Shown piece by piece: positions 10,354 to 19,681 of a stretch of 64,000 nucleotides of DNA. The notes under the pieces were generated by a model. It was not told where the DNA came from. It searched no databases and was given only the letters and a program-made list of their open reading frames with translations. The translations under genes and the position numbers were made by a program. This DNA is from Erwinia aphidicola. GTDB lineage: Bacteria > Pseudomonadota > Gammaproteobacteria > Enterobacterales > Enterobacteriaceae. Where the stretch lies: assembly GCF_014773485.1 (NCBI RefSeq), contig NZ_JACXBP010000002.1, forward strand, positions 62,001 to 126,000. Direction: 5' to 3'. How positions within the stretch are numbered: the stretch's first letter is position 1; the number at the start of each line of letters is the position of its first letter.

Positions 10354-11276
10354 GCTTTTTCTCCTGTGCGCCCGTTAACCAGGTCGACAAACAGCTCCTC
10401 AAGACGGTTGGCCTTGTTGCGCATACTCAATACCTGCACGCCCTGATGGCTGAGCTGGCTAAACACGCTGTTCAGCCCCTGCTCACGCAGCACTTCCACT
10501 TCCAGCGTCGAGGTATCAATCAGCCGATACTGGAAACCTTCCAGCTTCGGCAGCGGGCTTTTAGCCGCGAGGTCGAGAATAAAGGTTTCCGATTTCAGCT
10601 TAGAAAGCAGGCCCTTCATTGAGGTGTTTTCCACCAGCTCACCGCGCTGGATAATGCCGATATTGCGGCACAGCATTTCGGCTTCTTCCAGATAGTGGGT
10701 GGTCAGGATAATGGTGGTGCCCTGCGCATTCAGCTCCTGCAGGAAGGTCCACATTGAGCGGCGCAGTTCGATATCCACCCCGGCGGTTGGCTCATCGAGG
10801 ATCAGCAGCTTTGGCTCGTGCATCAGCGCGCGGGCGATCATCAGGCGGCGCTTCATCCCGCCGGAAAGCATGCGCGCACGTTCGTTGCGTTTATCCCATA
10901 AATCCAGCTGCTTCAGGTATTTTTCCGCACGCTTTAACGCGTCCGGTTTCTCCACGCCGTACAGTCCGGCCTGGCTGACCACAATCTGCATCACGGTTTC
11001 AAACTGGTTAAAGTTGAACTCCTGCGGCACCAGCCCGAGCTGACGCTTGGCGTTGACCACGTCCTGCTGCAGGTCATAGCCAAACACCCGGACTTTGCCG
11101 CCGGTTTTGTTAACCAGCGAGCTGATAATGCCGATGGTGGTAGATTTACCGGCGCCGTTAGGGCCGAGCAGCGCATAGAAATCACCGGCCTCGACAGCGA
11201 GATCGATGCCCTTGAGCGCCTGAACCCCGCCTGTGTAGGTTTTGGTCAGCTTTTCAAGTTCCAGTGCATATGTCAT
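10350..11276 (-). CDS. yadG: ABC transporter ATP-binding protein YadG
   Basis: 308-residue ATPase of the YadGH exporter. Walker A is GPNGAGKST near residue 39, the signature is LSGGMKRRLMIARAL near residue 137, and Walker B is LLILDEPTAGVD followed by the H-loop TTHYLEEAE. The C-terminal third is the extra domain usual for ABC-2 exporters. Adjacent to carbonic anhydrase, divergently, as in E. coli. Confidence 0.94.
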   Translation of the reverse strand: MTYALELEKLTKTYTGGVQALKGIDLAVEAGDFYALLGPNGAGKSTTIGIISSLVNKTGGKVRVFGYDLQQDVVNAKRQLGLVPQEFNFNQFETVMQIVVSQAGLYGVEKPDALKRAEKYLKQLDLWDKRNERARMLSGGMKRRLMIARALMHEPKLLILDEPTAGVDIELRRSMWTFLQELNAQGTTIILTTHYLEEAEMLCRNIGIIQRGELVENTSMKGLLSKLKSETFILDLAAKSPLPKLEGFQYRLIDTSTLEVEVLREQGLNSVFSQLSHQGVQVLSMRNKANRLEELFVDLVNGRTGEKA

Positions 11277-11300
11277 AGGTAAGCGAGAGCCTTATTCATT

Positions 11301-11427
11301 TATACCCTTCAGACTTCAAGCTGCAGGTGCGTTGGCTACATTCGTTCACCCGAATCACTGACTTCAGTAAGCTCATCGGGATTCACTCATTTGCCGCCTT
11401 CCCGCAACTCGAATTATTTTGGGTATG
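11301..11427 (-). repeat. ERIC (IRU) intergenic repeat, copy 1
   Basis: A 127-bp element bounded by TATACCC and GGGTAT. Read on the minus strand, its core has GTGAATCCC, GAGCTTAC and GGGTGAAC in the order and spacing of the Enterobacterial Repetitive Intergenic Consensus. It fills the yadG-can intergenic region and is opposite in orientation to copy 2. ERIC elements are non-coding; a small open frame crossing it is not counted. Confidence 0.85.
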
Positions 11428-11507
11428 GGTTTCTTGTTTGTCATTTCCAATCACGGTGCGTTGCCCTATATTACGGTACGCATTTCGAGGTAGTGGCAGA
11501 CATCATT

Positions 11508-12170
11508 ATGAAAGACATTAACACCCTTATCAGCAACAATCGCCAGTGGTCCAAATTACTGAAAGAGGAAGATCCCGGTTTCTTTGAACGCCTGTCTCTG
11601 GCGCAGAAGCCGCGCTTCCTGTGGATTGGCTGTTCTGACAGCCGGGTACCTGCCGAGCGCCTGACCGGGCTGGAGCCGGGTGAACTGTTTGTTCACCGCA
11701 ACGTCGCCAACCTGGTGGTGCACACCGATCTCAACTGCCTGTCGGTGGTGCAGTACGCGGTTGAAGTGCTGGAAGTGGAACACATTATTATCTGTGGTCA
11801 CTACGGCTGCGGCGGCGTTCAGGCGGCGGTGGATAACCCGGAACTCGGCCTGATTGACAACTGGCTGCTGCATATCCGTGATTTGTGGTACAAGCATAGC
11901 GCGTTACTCGGTGAACTGCCGCCGGAAAAGCGCTTTGATAAACTGTGTGAAATCAACGTGATTGAGCAAGTTTACAACCTCGGCCACTCCACCATCATGC
12001 AGTCAGCGTGGAAACGCGGGCAGAAGGTCAACATTCACGGTTGGGTTTACGGTATTCAGGACGGTTACCTGCGCGATCTGGAAGTCTCCGCAACCAGTCG
12101 TGAAATCCTCGAACAGCGCTATCGCCACGGTATCGCCAACCTGCTGAACGACCCGGATCTCAATCCGTAA
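11508..12170 (+). CDS. can: Beta-class carbonic anhydrase Can
   Basis: Interconverts CO2 and bicarbonate to supply carboxylases. 220 residues from ATG 11508 ([11 protein letters not shown]), matching E. coli Can in start and length; longer readings run into the ERIC repeat. Zinc ligands are in CSDSR (Cys42, Asp44) and in HYGCGG (His98, Cys101). It stands alone between two ERIC copies. Confidence 0.97.
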   Translation: MKDINTLISNNRQWSKLLKEEDPGFFERLSLAQKPRFLWIGCSDSRVPAERLTGLEPGELFVHRNVANLVVHTDLNCLSVVQYAVEVLEVEHIIICGHYGCGGVQAAVDNPELGLIDNWLLHIRDLWYKHSALLGELPPEKRFDKLCEINVIEQVYNLGHSTIMQSAWKRGQKVNIHGWVYGIQDGYLRDLEVSATSREILEQRYRHGIANLLNDPDLNP

Positions 12171-12179
12171 TCCCCATTT

Positions 12180-12306
12180 ATATCCTTGCTCTAAATTATT
12201 CACGCTGGATGAAGGCGGCAAGCCTGCGAATCCCCGGGAGCATAGGTCACTATGTGACTGGGGTGAACAGGAGAAGCCAACGCACAGGCAGCTTGAAGAA
12301 TGACGA
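12180..12306 (+). repeat. ERIC (IRU) intergenic repeat, copy 2
   Basis: About 127 bp with core GAATCCCCGGGAGC ... GTGACTGGGGTGAAC ... GCCAACGCAC ... GCAGCTTGAAG, close to the ERIC consensus. Copy 1, read on the other strand, shows the same blocks in the same order. Right after can and before the hpt end. The outer ends are more degenerate than in copy 1. Confidence 0.8.
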
Positions 12307-12376
12307 GCAAGCGGCGTATGTTATTACAGGCCGGAAAATCCGGCCTTAGTCGATTGTGCTGTGGATAAACCTGCGA

Positions 12377-12913
12377 TTACTCGTCCAGCATCACCACTTT
12401 GCCCACGTACGGCAGGTGGCGATAGCGCTGGGCATAGTCAATGCCGTAGCCCACCACAAACTCGTCAGGAATGGCGAAACCGACATACTCTACCGGCACG
12501 TCCACTTCGCGGCGGGAAGGCTTATCCAGCAGGGTGCAGATCGCCACGGATTTCGGGCCGCGCAGGTTGAAAAGCTCACGCACTTTGCTCAGCGTATTAC
12601 CTGAATCGATAATATCTTCGACGATCAGCACGTCTTTACCGCGAATATCCTCATCCAGGTCTTTAAGGATTTTCACATCACGGGTGCTCGAGGTGCCATT
12701 TCCGTAGCTCGACGCCGTCATAAAGTCGACTTCGTGGGGGACATCAATGGCGCGACACAGATCGGCCATAAACATAAATGAACCGCGCAGCAGGCCCACC
12801 AGCACCATTTCACTACCGCTGTCGCGGTAATGTTCAGTGATTTGCTGGCCGAGTGCGGCAACGCGGGATTTGATCTCCGCTTCGGAGATCATAACTTCAA
12901 CGGTGTGTTTCAT
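12377..12913 (-). CDS. hpt: Hypoxanthine phosphoribosyltransferase
   Basis: Purine salvage enzyme joining hypoxanthine to PRPP. 178 residues, same length as E. coli Hpt. The PRPP-binding loop is [14 protein letters not shown] near residues 98-111; the flexible loop ([12 protein letters not shown]) is near residue 70. Oriented opposite to can, as in E. coli. Confidence 0.96.
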   Translation of the reverse strand: MKHTVEVMISEAEIKSRVAALGQQITEHYRDSGSEMVLVGLLRGSFMFMADLCRAIDVPHEVDFMTASSYGNGTSSTRDVKILKDLDEDIRGKDVLIVEDIIDSGNTLSKVRELFNLRGPKSVAICTLLDKPSRREVDVPVEYVGFAIPDEFVVGYGIDYAQRYRHLPYVGKVVMLDE

Positions 12914-13163
12914 AGCTCTTCGTCGATTGCTCAGGGAAAGCGCCGCAGTTTATCACACTTCTCACGCCCGGCGCTCGCTGTTGCGCAACGTGGCTTTCAT
13001 TCGCGCGCGACAGACATATAGACTGCTGTACGTTCAGATAGCCACATTTCATATCGCATAATGATTTAACCATAGAGCGTTTATTCATTTATCAGCACAA
13101 CCTGCCACATGCTAGCTTAGCGTCCAGAATAAGTAATCATCATGCCAGCAGGCAGGAGAACAC

Positions 13164-14441
13164 ATGGCTTCATCACATTCCAAAAAGACCCACATTGGCA
13201 CGCGCGAGCTGCAGCCCGAAACGCAGATGCTGAACTACGGTTATGACCCGGCGCTCTCTGAAGGCGCGGTTAAACCCCCGGTGTTTCTCACCTCGACCTT
13301 TGTGTTTAACAGCGCGGAGGAGGGGCGGGATTTCTTTGATTACGTTTCGGGCCGGCGTGAACCCCCTGCGGGCGAAGGCAACGGGCTGGTCTACTCGCGC
13401 TTCAACCACCCCAACAGTGAAATTGTCGAGGATCGGCTGGCGATCTACGAGCGTACCGACAGCGCGGCGCTGTTCTCGTCGGGGATGTCGGCGATCTCCA
13501 CCACCCTACTGACCTTTGTGAAACCGGGTGATGTTATCCTGCACTCACAGCCGCTGTATGGCGGCACCGAAACGCTGCTAAGCAAAACCTTCCACAATCT
13601 TAGCGTGACCTCGGTGGGCTTTAGCGATGGCGTTAATGAAGCATCGGTACAGGCGGCGGCGGATGCCGCGATGGCGCAGGGGCGGGTGTCGGTGATCCTG
13701 ATTGAATCCCCGGCGAACCCGACTAACAGCCTGGTGGATATCGCGCTGATTAAGCGCGTGGCCGACAAAATTGAACACCAGCAACAGCACCGCCCGGTGA
13801 TTGCCTGCGATAACACCCTGCTCGGCCCGGTGTTTTCCCGCCCGACGGAGCACGGGGCGGATATTTCGCTCTATTCCCTGACCAAATATGTCGGCGGCCA
13901 CTCGGATCTGATCGCCGGGGCAGCGATGGGCAATAAGGCCCTCATCCGCCAGGTGAAGGCGCTGCGCAGCGCAATCGGCACGCAGCTCGATCCGCACTCC
14001 AGCTGGATGATTGGCCGCTCGCTTGAGACGCTGGCACTGCGCATGGAGCGGGCGAACGATAATGCCGCCGCCGTGGCGGAGTTTCTGCGTAGTCATCCGG
14101 CGGTCGAGCAGATTCACTATCTGCCATTCCTGGCGGCGGACTCTGCGGCCGGAAAAACCTGGCGCGCCCAGTGCAGCGGTGCCGGTTCGACCTTCTCGTT
14201 CGATATTCGGGGCGGTCAGGAGGCGGCATTTAAGTTCCTCAATGCGGTGCAGCTGTTCAAGCTGGCGGTCAGCCTCGGCGGCACCGAATCTCTCGCCAGC
14301 CATCCGGCCAGCACCACCCACTCCGGCGTGCCGCTGGAGGTGCGCGACCGCATTGGCATAAAATCCTCTACCATCCGTTTATCGATCGGTATTGAGAACA
14401 AAGATGATTTGATCGAGGATTTGCGCCTGGCGCTGGGATAG
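13164..14441 (+). CDS. Cystathionine gamma-synthase/lyase-family PLP enzyme
   Basis: A 425-residue Cys/Met-metabolism PLP enzyme (fold type I). Visible features: YSRFNHPN near residue 75, the cofactor region [20 protein letters not shown], and the PLP lysine in [11 protein letters not shown] near residue 239; the C-terminus has [15 protein letters not shown]. Family members act as gamma-synthases, beta- or gamma-lyases; which reaction applies cannot be read from sequence alone. Start ATG follows AGGAGAACAC. E. coli has gcd at this place, so this gene is an accessory insertion or gcd was replaced. No other sulfur gene is adjacent. Confidence 0.85.
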   Translation: MASSHSKKTHIGTRELQPETQMLNYGYDPALSEGAVKPPVFLTSTFVFNSAEEGRDFFDYVSGRREPPAGEGNGLVYSRFNHPNSEIVEDRLAIYERTDSAALFSSGMSAISTTLLTFVKPGDVILHSQPLYGGTETLLSKTFHNLSVTSVGFSDGVNEASVQAAADAAMAQGRVSVILIESPANPTNSLVDIALIKRVADKIEHQQQHRPVIACDNTLLGPVFSRPTEHGADISLYSLTKYVGGHSDLIAGAAMGNKALIRQVKALRSAIGTQLDPHSSWMIGRSLETLALRMERANDNAAAVAEFLRSHPAVEQIHYLPFLAADSAAGKTWRAQCSGAGSTFSFDIRGGQEAAFKFLNAVQLFKLAVSLGGTESLASHPASTTHSGVPLEVRDRIGIKSSTIRLSIGIENKDDLIEDLRLALG

Positions 14442-14445
14442 AGGC

Positions 14446-14465
14446 GGGCGAGGCATGCCTCGCCC
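14446..14465. terminator. Perfect palindrome after the PLP enzyme gene
   Basis: GGGCGAGGCATGCCTCGCCC is fully self-complementary and is followed by CTACAAAGG. It sits 5 bases after the upstream stop codon. The same palindrome type recurs at 25194. It could act as a terminator or be a dispersed repeat; there is no T-run. Confidence 0.5.
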
Positions 14466-14493
14466 CTACAAAGGCAAGGAGATGTTTTCGTAG

Positions 14494-14519
14494 GGGACGA
14501 CCTTTTTTCCGGTCGTCCC
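14494..14519. terminator. Hairpin between the convergent PLP enzyme gene and cueO
   Basis: A 9-bp perfect stem (GGGACGACC with its complement) around a T-rich loop, next to GTAGGGG. It lies between the convergent 3' ends, so it may serve both genes. Related in edge sequence to the hairpin at 9547. Confidence 0.55.
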
Positions 14520-14540
14520 GTTTAGCTGGCACCCTCGGGC

Positions 14541-16145
14541 TTAAGCCACGGTAAACCCGAGCATCATCCCGGTATCTTCGTGCTCCAGCAGATGGCAGTG
14601 CGCCATATAGGCCTGGTCTGGCGTGGCCTGATGGTTAAACCGGACCAGCACTTCGCTGCGCCAGCCCTCAACGCGCACCGTGTCCTTCCAGCCGCTGCGG
14701 TGCGGCGCGGGCGGTTTACCGTTTTCTGACAAAATGCGGAACTGGGTACCGTGAATGTGGAACGGATGCAGCATCTGATCGCCTTCGCCCGAGAGGGTCC
14801 ACTTCTCATACGCGCCCTGCTTCACTTCGAACGAGGGTTTATCCATGTTGAACGCCACGCCGTTAATCTGATTTCCCTGGTGGAAGTCATAAGCTTTCGG
14901 CGTTTTGGCATGGTCCATTCCCGCCATCTCGCCGTGATCCATCCCCGACATCGCCATCTGCGGCTTAGCGTCCGCTTTGTCGCTGTCGTGCGCATCCATA
15001 CTCATGCCCGCCATCGACGCATGGCCGTATTTCTCCATCAGCGCCAGCATGCCGCGACGGTCCAGCTCAGGGTCCATCATCAGCTGTAGCCAGCGCGTAT
15101 TGGCGCCCTGCGCAGCAGGCACGGCAGGCATCTCAACCAGCCTATCCGGCAGCGTGCCGCTGGCCTGCACCTGCAGCGGCGCAATCGACAGTACCGGCAG
15201 CGGCTGGTTAAACGGCGGTAGCGTCATCCCCATCTGGCGCACCGGCAGCGTTTGCAGGTCGAACGGCTTGCCATCGGTGGTATCGACCAGCACTTCGAAG
15301 CGCTCGCCCGGCATCATCGGCAGCTCGCTAACCTGCACGGGTTCACCCAGCAGCCCGCCATCGCTGGCAATCACATACATCGGGCGCTTATCGCTGGTGG
15401 TGATATTCAGCGAGCGGGCGTTACAGCCGTTGAGCAGGCGCAGGCGCAACCAGCCGCGCGGCACGCCCGCCTGCGGGTAAATCGCCCCGTTAGTCAGCAT
15501 GGTGTCGCCAAACCAGCCGACGGCGGCACTCATGATATCCAGCTGATAGTCGATCTGGCTGCCGTCAGCGGTTAGCCGTTTGTCCTGCAGGATCACCGGA
15601 ATATCATCAATGCCCCACTGCTTTGGCAGCAGCAGCTCGCCGCTCTCCGGGTCGTTAATCAGCACCAGCCCGGCCAGCCCTTGCGCCACCTGATAACCGG
15701 TACGGCCATGCTGGTGCGGGTGGAACCAGCAGGTCGCAGCAGGTTGGTCCGGGGTAAAGGTCACGCGGCGGCTCTGGTTAGGCGCAATGCGCGCCTGGGG
15801 TCCGCCATCGACCTGGCCGGGCAGCTCCAGACCGTGCCAGTGCACCGTCGTCGCTTCCGGCAGGCGGTTATACACGGTGATGTTGACCTCTTTGCCACGC
15901 TCCAGCTGGATTGCCGGGCCAAGCAGAGCGCCATTATAGCCCCAGGTAGGGACATTTTTTCCGCGCCAGCTGCTGCTGCCCGCCTGCGCGATCAGGCTAA
16001 TTTCACTGCGAGCATCGGCAGTGAGTAATGAGGGGATCGGCAACAGCGGCCGCTGTTCCGCCGCCATCAGCGAGCGGCTCCACAGTGGCAGTGCGCTGGC
16101 AGCGCCCAGCGCGGCGCTTAATTTGAGAAAATCACGGCGTTGCAT
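14541..16145 (-). CDS. cueO: Multicopper oxidase CueO
   Basis: Periplasmic cuprous oxidase that protects against copper. 534 residues with a Tat signal ([15 protein letters not shown]; twin Arg at residues 3-4) and three cupredoxin domains. Copper ligands: [24 protein letters not shown] and the C-terminal [16 protein letters not shown] Met/His/Asp-rich insert ([27 protein letters not shown]) near residues 375-410 is the copper-sensing loop typical of CueO. Preceded by a MerR-type promoter. Confidence 0.97.
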   Translation of the reverse strand: MQRRDFLKLSAALGAASALPLWSRSLMAAEQRPLLPIPSLLTADARSEISLIAQAGSSSWRGKNVPTWGYNGALLGPAIQLERGKEVNITVYNRLPEATTVHWHGLELPGQVDGGPQARIAPNQSRRVTFTPDQPAATCWFHPHQHGRTGYQVAQGLAGLVLINDPESGELLLPKQWGIDDIPVILQDKRLTADGSQIDYQLDIMSAAVGWFGDTMLTNGAIYPQAGVPRGWLRLRLLNGCNARSLNITTSDKRPMYVIASDGGLLGEPVQVSELPMMPGERFEVLVDTTDGKPFDLQTLPVRQMGMTLPPFNQPLPVLSIAPLQVQASGTLPDRLVEMPAVPAAQGANTRWLQLMMDPELDRRGMLALMEKYGHASMAGMSMDAHDSDKADAKPQMAMSGMDHGEMAGMDHAKTPKAYDFHQGNQINGVAFNMDKPSFEVKQGAYEKWTLSGEGDQMLHPFHIHGTQFRILSENGKPPAPHRSGWKDTVRVEGWRSEVLVRFNHQATPDQAYMAHCHLLEHEDTGMMLGFTVA

Positions 16146-16181
16146 CGTCCATTCCTTGCGTCAAACGTGAATAATGCGGGC

Positions 16182-16212
16182 AGCATAAACCCTGCCCCAG
16201 CGGTAAGGTCAA
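16182..16212 (-). promoter_or_regulatory. CueR-type copper-responsive promoter of cueO
   Basis: On the minus strand, TTGACC (16212-16207) and TATGCT (16187-16182) are separated by 19 bp, the long spacer typical of MerR-family promoters. The spacer has an imperfect dyad (ACCTTACC against the complement of GGGCAGGGT), like the CueR boxes at E. coli copA and cueO. Identity of the regulator is inferred from the target gene. Confidence 0.7.
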
Positions 16213-16325
16213 GCCCGTTTACTTTGTGCGGATTGGGCGCTTCAGGAATTTTCTACGCTAATTTTGGCTGGCACCTGGCCTGAACTGTGCTAACGTCAGG
16301 TTATTGCACACGTATGAGAATAACT

Positions 16326-16673
16326 ATGAAGAAAAGCATCAAGGCTCTGTTGCTGTTAGGGCTGTTTGGCTTCTCCTCCACCAGTTTCGCCCTGAGCGAA
16401 TCGGAAGCAGAAGATTTGGCAGATTTAACCGCCGTATTTGTTTATTTGAAAAACGACTGTGGCTATCAGGATTTACCGGACGGGCAAATTCGCCGGGCAC
16501 TGGTCTTTTTTGCACAGCAAAACCGTTGGGATTTAACCAATTACAACAGTTTCAACATGAAAGCGCTGGGTGAAGACAGCTATCGCGATCTGAGCGGTAT
16601 TGCCGTTCCTAATGATACCAAGTGCAAATCTCTCGCACGGGACTCGCTGAGCCTGCTCGCCTACGTGAAATAA
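16326..16673 (+). CDS. yacC: YacC-family secreted protein (PilS-like pilotin domain)
   Basis: 115-residue exported protein with a signal peptide (MKKSIKALLLLGLFGFSSTSFA) and a conserved body (LSESEAEDLADLTAVFVYLKNDCG ..., with two Cys that can pair). Body and C-terminal end (LARDSLSLLAYVK) match E. coli YacC closely. YacC is similar to pilotins of secretion systems, but its role is not established. ATG 16326 is chosen because the signal peptide starts there. Confidence 0.9.
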   Translation: MKKSIKALLLLGLFGFSSTSFALSESEAEDLADLTAVFVYLKNDCGYQDLPDGQIRRALVFFAQQNRWDLTNYNSFNMKALGEDSYRDLSGIAVPNDTKCKSLARDSLSLLAYVK

Positions 16674-16772
16674 ACCTCTGATATCCTTCCTGCTGCCGAT
16701 CATTTGACCGTGCAACCACGGTCATAAATGGCTATGATATTGGCCCATTTTTCGTCAGGAGGAGTCCCCACC

Positions 16773-17630
16773 ATGACCGATAAAGAAATGTGGTATGAAA
16801 CGCTTCATGCCGGATTCGGACAGTATTTTTCTGTCGATAAAGTACTGTATCGCGAACAAACCGGGCATCAGGATCTGGTCATTTTTGAAAACTCCGCGTT
16901 AGGTCGCGTCATGGCGCTGGACGGTGTGGTACAAACCACCGAGCGCGATGAGTTTATCTATCATGAGATGATGACCCACGTTCCGCTGCTGGCTCACGGC
17001 GCGGCAAAACACGTGCTGATTATCGGCGGTGGCGATGGTGCCATGCTGCGTGAAGTCAGCCGTCATCAGAACATCGAAAAAATCACCATGGTCGAAATTG
17101 ATGCGGGCGTGGTGACGTTCTGCAAACAGTACCTGCCGAACCACAGCCAGGGCGCTTATGACGATCCGCGCTTTACGCTGGTGATCGACGATGGCGTGAA
17201 CTTCGTGAGCCAGACCGGTGAAAAGTTTGATGTCATTATCTCTGACTGTACCGATCCGATTGGACCGGGGGAAAGCCTGTTTACCTCAGACTTCTATCAG
17301 GGATGCCACCGCTGCCTTAATCCTGGCGGCATCTTCGTGGCGCAGAATGGCGTCTGTTTCCTGCAGCAGGACGAAGCCGTCAACAGCCACCGCAAGCTCG
17401 GCCACTACTTTGCGGATGTCAGCTTCTATCAGGCGGCGGTGCCGACCTATTACGGCGGCATCATGACCTTTGCCTGGGCCAGCGACAACCCGGCGCTACG
17501 CCAGCTGGATGCGGCCACTATCGCATCGCGCTTTGACGCAGCAGGACTGACCTGCCGTTACTATAATCCGGCAATCCATACGGGCAGTTTTGCCCTGCCG
17601 CAATATCTGTTGAATGCGCTGGCTGACTAG
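16773..17630 (+). CDS. speE: Spermidine synthase SpeE
   Basis: Transfers the aminopropyl group from decarboxylated SAM to putrescine. 285 residues from ATG 16773 ([12 protein letters not shown]), which follows CAGGAGGAG. The SAM-like fold has the [13 protein letters not shown] loop near residue 79, acidic VEID, and the catalytic region [15 protein letters not shown] near residue 158. speD follows 21 bp later, forming the usual speED operon. Confidence 0.97.
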   Translation: MTDKEMWYETLHAGFGQYFSVDKVLYREQTGHQDLVIFENSALGRVMALDGVVQTTERDEFIYHEMMTHVPLLAHGAAKHVLIIGGGDGAMLREVSRHQNIEKITMVEIDAGVVTFCKQYLPNHSQGAYDDPRFTLVIDDGVNFVSQTGEKFDVIISDCTDPIGPGESLFTSDFYQGCHRCLNPGGIFVAQNGVCFLQQDEAVNSHRKLGHYFADVSFYQAAVPTYYGGIMTFAWASDNPALRQLDAATIASRFDAAGLTCRYYNPAIHTGSFALPQYLLNALAD

Positions 17631-17651
17631 CCGGGCATTCTTAGGGGGTGA

Positions 17652-18467
17652 GTGAAATTGCAAAAGCTGAAACTACATGGCTTCAACAACCTGACGAAAA
17701 GCCTGAGTTTTTGTATCTACGATATCTGTTACGCGAACACTGAGGCTGAACGCGACGGATACATTGCGTACATTGATGAGCAGTATAATGCTAACCGCCT
17801 GACCGAAATTCTGAGCGAAACCTGCTCGATTATCGGGGCGAACGTGCTGAATATCGCACGCCAGGACTATGAACCACAGGGTGCCAGCGTGACGATTCTG
17901 GTGAGCGAAGAGCCTGTCGATCCGCGCGATATTGATACCTCTGAGCACCCCGGCCCGCTGCCAAACTCCGTGGTTGCGCACCTTGATAAGAGCCATATCT
18001 GCGTGCATACCTACCCGGAAAGCCATCCCGAAGGCGGGCTCTGTACTTTCCGTGCCGATATTGAAGTATCAACCTGCGGCGTGATTTCGCCCCTGAAAGC
18101 GCTGAACTACTTAATTCACCAGCTGGAGTCCGATATTGTCACCATCGACTATCGCGTGCGCGGCTTTACGCGCGACGTCAACGGGGTGAAACACTTTATC
18201 GACCACGAGATCAATTCGATCCAGAACTTTATGTCGGACGATATGAAGTCGATGTATGACATGATGGATGTGAATGTCTATCAGGAAAATATGTTCCATA
18301 GCAAAATGCTGCTGAAGGAGTTCGATCTTAAACATTATCTGTTTAATACCGACCCTGCCGACCTCAGCCCGCAGGAACATAAGCGTATCACCGATCTGCT
18401 GTGGAAAGAGATGCGTGAAATTTACTATGGCCGCAACATTCCAGCCATTGGATTAAAAGCGCCTTAA
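17652..18467 (+). CDS. speD: S-adenosylmethionine decarboxylase proenzyme SpeD
   Basis: Pyruvoyl enzyme providing decarboxylated SAM for SpeE. The self-cleavage site is the Lys-Ser bond in [19 protein letters not shown] near residue 113. The start is either GTG 17652 or TTG 17658. The TTG has better spacing from AGGGGG (17643) and gives the E. coli length at the N-terminus (MQKLKLHGF); E. coli speD also starts at TTG. The wider reading is given. A clear terminator follows. Confidence 0.95.
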   Translation: MKLQKLKLHGFNNLTKSLSFCIYDICYANTEAERDGYIAYIDEQYNANRLTEILSETCSIIGANVLNIARQDYEPQGASVTILVSEEPVDPRDIDTSEHPGPLPNSVVAHLDKSHICVHTYPESHPEGGLCTFRADIEVSTCGVISPLKALNYLIHQLESDIVTIDYRVRGFTRDVNGVKHFIDHEINSIQNFMSDDMKSMYDMMDVNVYQENMFHSKMLLKEFDLKHYLFNTDPADLSPQEHKRITDLLWKEMREIYYGRNIPAIGLKAP

Positions 18468-18503
18468 CCGCTTAACTTATCGCTTTAAGTTATTCGTATA
18501 AAT

Positions 18504-18526
18504 AAACGGCCTGCGGGCCGTTTTTT
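18504..18526 (+). terminator. Rho-independent terminator of speED
   Basis: AAACGGCC stem with GGCCGTTT, four-base loop TGCG, followed by a run of six T. It starts 36 bp after the speD stop. Confidence 0.85.
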
Positions 18527-18547
18527 ATTTCTGCCATTTTCATTTAA

Positions 18548-18736
18548 TCACATTGTAATTTGCGTAACGCTACGCAATAAATCCGCTGCCAGCCTGTTGC
18601 TCTCCCCTTGCTGCATGAGGCACGATAGCTGCACTGGCATAAGGATAATCGAAAACCAGATCAATAATACCCATTTCGCCAGACAAAATATCGGAAGTAG
18701 AGCAGTTATTGTATTTAGAAGGGGTATTGAAACCAT
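18548..18736 (-). CDS. Possible small membrane protein, doubtful
   Basis: A 62-residue frame in the otherwise empty 418-bp stretch between speD and the next gene. It has one strongly hydrophobic stretch (residues about 3-38, including ALLPIFCLAKWVLLIWF) and a polar C-terminus. I do not recognise a family and see no strong ribosome site. It may be chance; listed because the region holds nothing else except the speD terminator. Confidence 0.2.
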   Translation of the reverse strand: MVSIPLLNTITALLPIFCLAKWVLLIWFSIILMPVQLSCLMQQGESNRLAADLLRSVTQITM

Positions 18737-18885
18737 CTTATCCCACTATTAGGAACATCATCCTGAGATATACTGTTTTATCGCCAGTGATGAAAAACTG
18801 AATCAAGTTTATCACTCAATTTCGAGTAAACTGCTCAGGCAACATAAGGGATTTTCTTTGCAACGAGCTACAGGAGATAAGGAAT

Positions 18886-19068
18886 ATGTCATCAGAACAC
18901 CAAACAGCTTCCCTGAAGAATTCTGACCGAGCGCGTGCAACTCAGGTTAAATTAATTGAACGGGCCCAGGCCGCTCTGGCAGAGGCACGTAAAAATGGCA
19001 CCGTAGAAGTGATTACCACTAAAGACGGCACGCAGTTTCTCAGCGTGAAAATGAAGCCCGAGTCTTAA
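18886..19068 (+). CDS. Small conserved-looking protein, unknown function
   Basis: 60 residues, MSSEHQTASLKNSDRA..., rich in Ala, Lys and Glu in the middle (VKLIERAQAALAEARKNG, likely helical) and ending in a beta-like EVITTKDGTQFLSVKMKPES. A strong ribosome site (AGGAGATAAGGAAT) precedes the ATG, and a hairpin ends the unit, which supports a real gene. No signal peptide or membrane segment. I do not recognise the family; it could be a small cytoplasmic regulator, but nothing shows that. Confidence 0.6.
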   Translation: MSSEHQTASLKNSDRARATQVKLIERAQAALAEARKNGTVEVITTKDGTQFLSVKMKPES

Positions 19069-19119
19069 CAGCGCAGGGCCATGACCAGCCCCTACGGGAT
19101 GAGGTTGCCCCCATCCCAG

Positions 19120-19146
19120 GGGCCGATCTTTTGTTTTGATCGGCCC
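19120..19146. terminator. Hairpin between the small protein gene and yacL
   Basis: 9-bp perfect stem GGGCCGATC with its complement around a T-rich loop (TTTTGTTTT). It lies between the convergent ends of the 60-residue gene and yacL. Same family as the hairpin at 9547. Confidence 0.6.
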
Positions 19147-19157
19147 GCATTCGCTGC

Positions 19158-19520
19158 TCATCGCCCCTGCAAAAACGCGCGATAGGCGGCGATCACCGCG
19201 AGAAAATCCTCCACGCCGCAGAACGCCAGGCTCTCTTCGTCGTAATAGCTCATGCCGTCTTCCATCTCGTCGCCGTCAAAACCGAGCTGATTGGCGCGGA
19301 TCATCACCTCTTCTTCATCCAGCAGCAGCGTGTACTCTTTCCCCACCCGCTGCCACTGGCGCACGCTGCCTTTCACTTCAGCCACTGCCGCTTCCACTTC
19401 ATCCAGCAGCGCGAGGTTTTCATTCACCTCATCATTAAACCAGTGGCCGACGGCCTCGTGGCCCATCGTCATGCGGACTTTCACCACGCCGGTGATGTCC
19501 CTTAAAAATTCGTATTCCAT
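19158..19520 (-). CDS. yacL: YacL, UPF0231 family protein
   Basis: 120-residue acidic protein, [22 protein letters not shown]..., very similar to E. coli YacL over its whole length, including [15 protein letters not shown] and YYDEESL. Function unknown. ATG 19520 matches the family start and follows GGAGGAAAGTATC; a longer reading to 19610 adds 30 unconserved residues. It lies downstream of acnB in the same direction, separated by a terminator. Confidence 0.93.
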   Translation of the reverse strand: MEYEFLRDITGVVKVRMTMGHEAVGHWFNDEVNENLALLDEVEAAVAEVKGSVRQWQRVGKEYTLLLDEEEVMIRANQLGFDGDEMEDGMSYYDEESLAFCGVEDFLAVIAAYRAFLQGR

Positions 19521-19635
19521 GATACTTTCCTCCAGCACAGACGGCTTACTGTTGCGCGTCTGCCCCGACAAATCTGAGCTTGAGCGCGCATTATCGCAGC
19601 CCGCCTGCACAAAAGCAGCGCTTTTACGTCAGGCA

Positions 19636-19663
19636 TAAAAAAACCGGGCACGAGGCCCGGTTT
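19636..19663 (-). terminator. Rho-independent terminator of acnB
   Basis: On the minus strand: AAACCGGGC stem, five-base loop, GCCCGGTTT, then a T-run. It lies just after the acnB stop and before yacL. Confidence 0.85.
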
Positions 19664-19681
19664 GTCAGCGCTAACTGGGGG

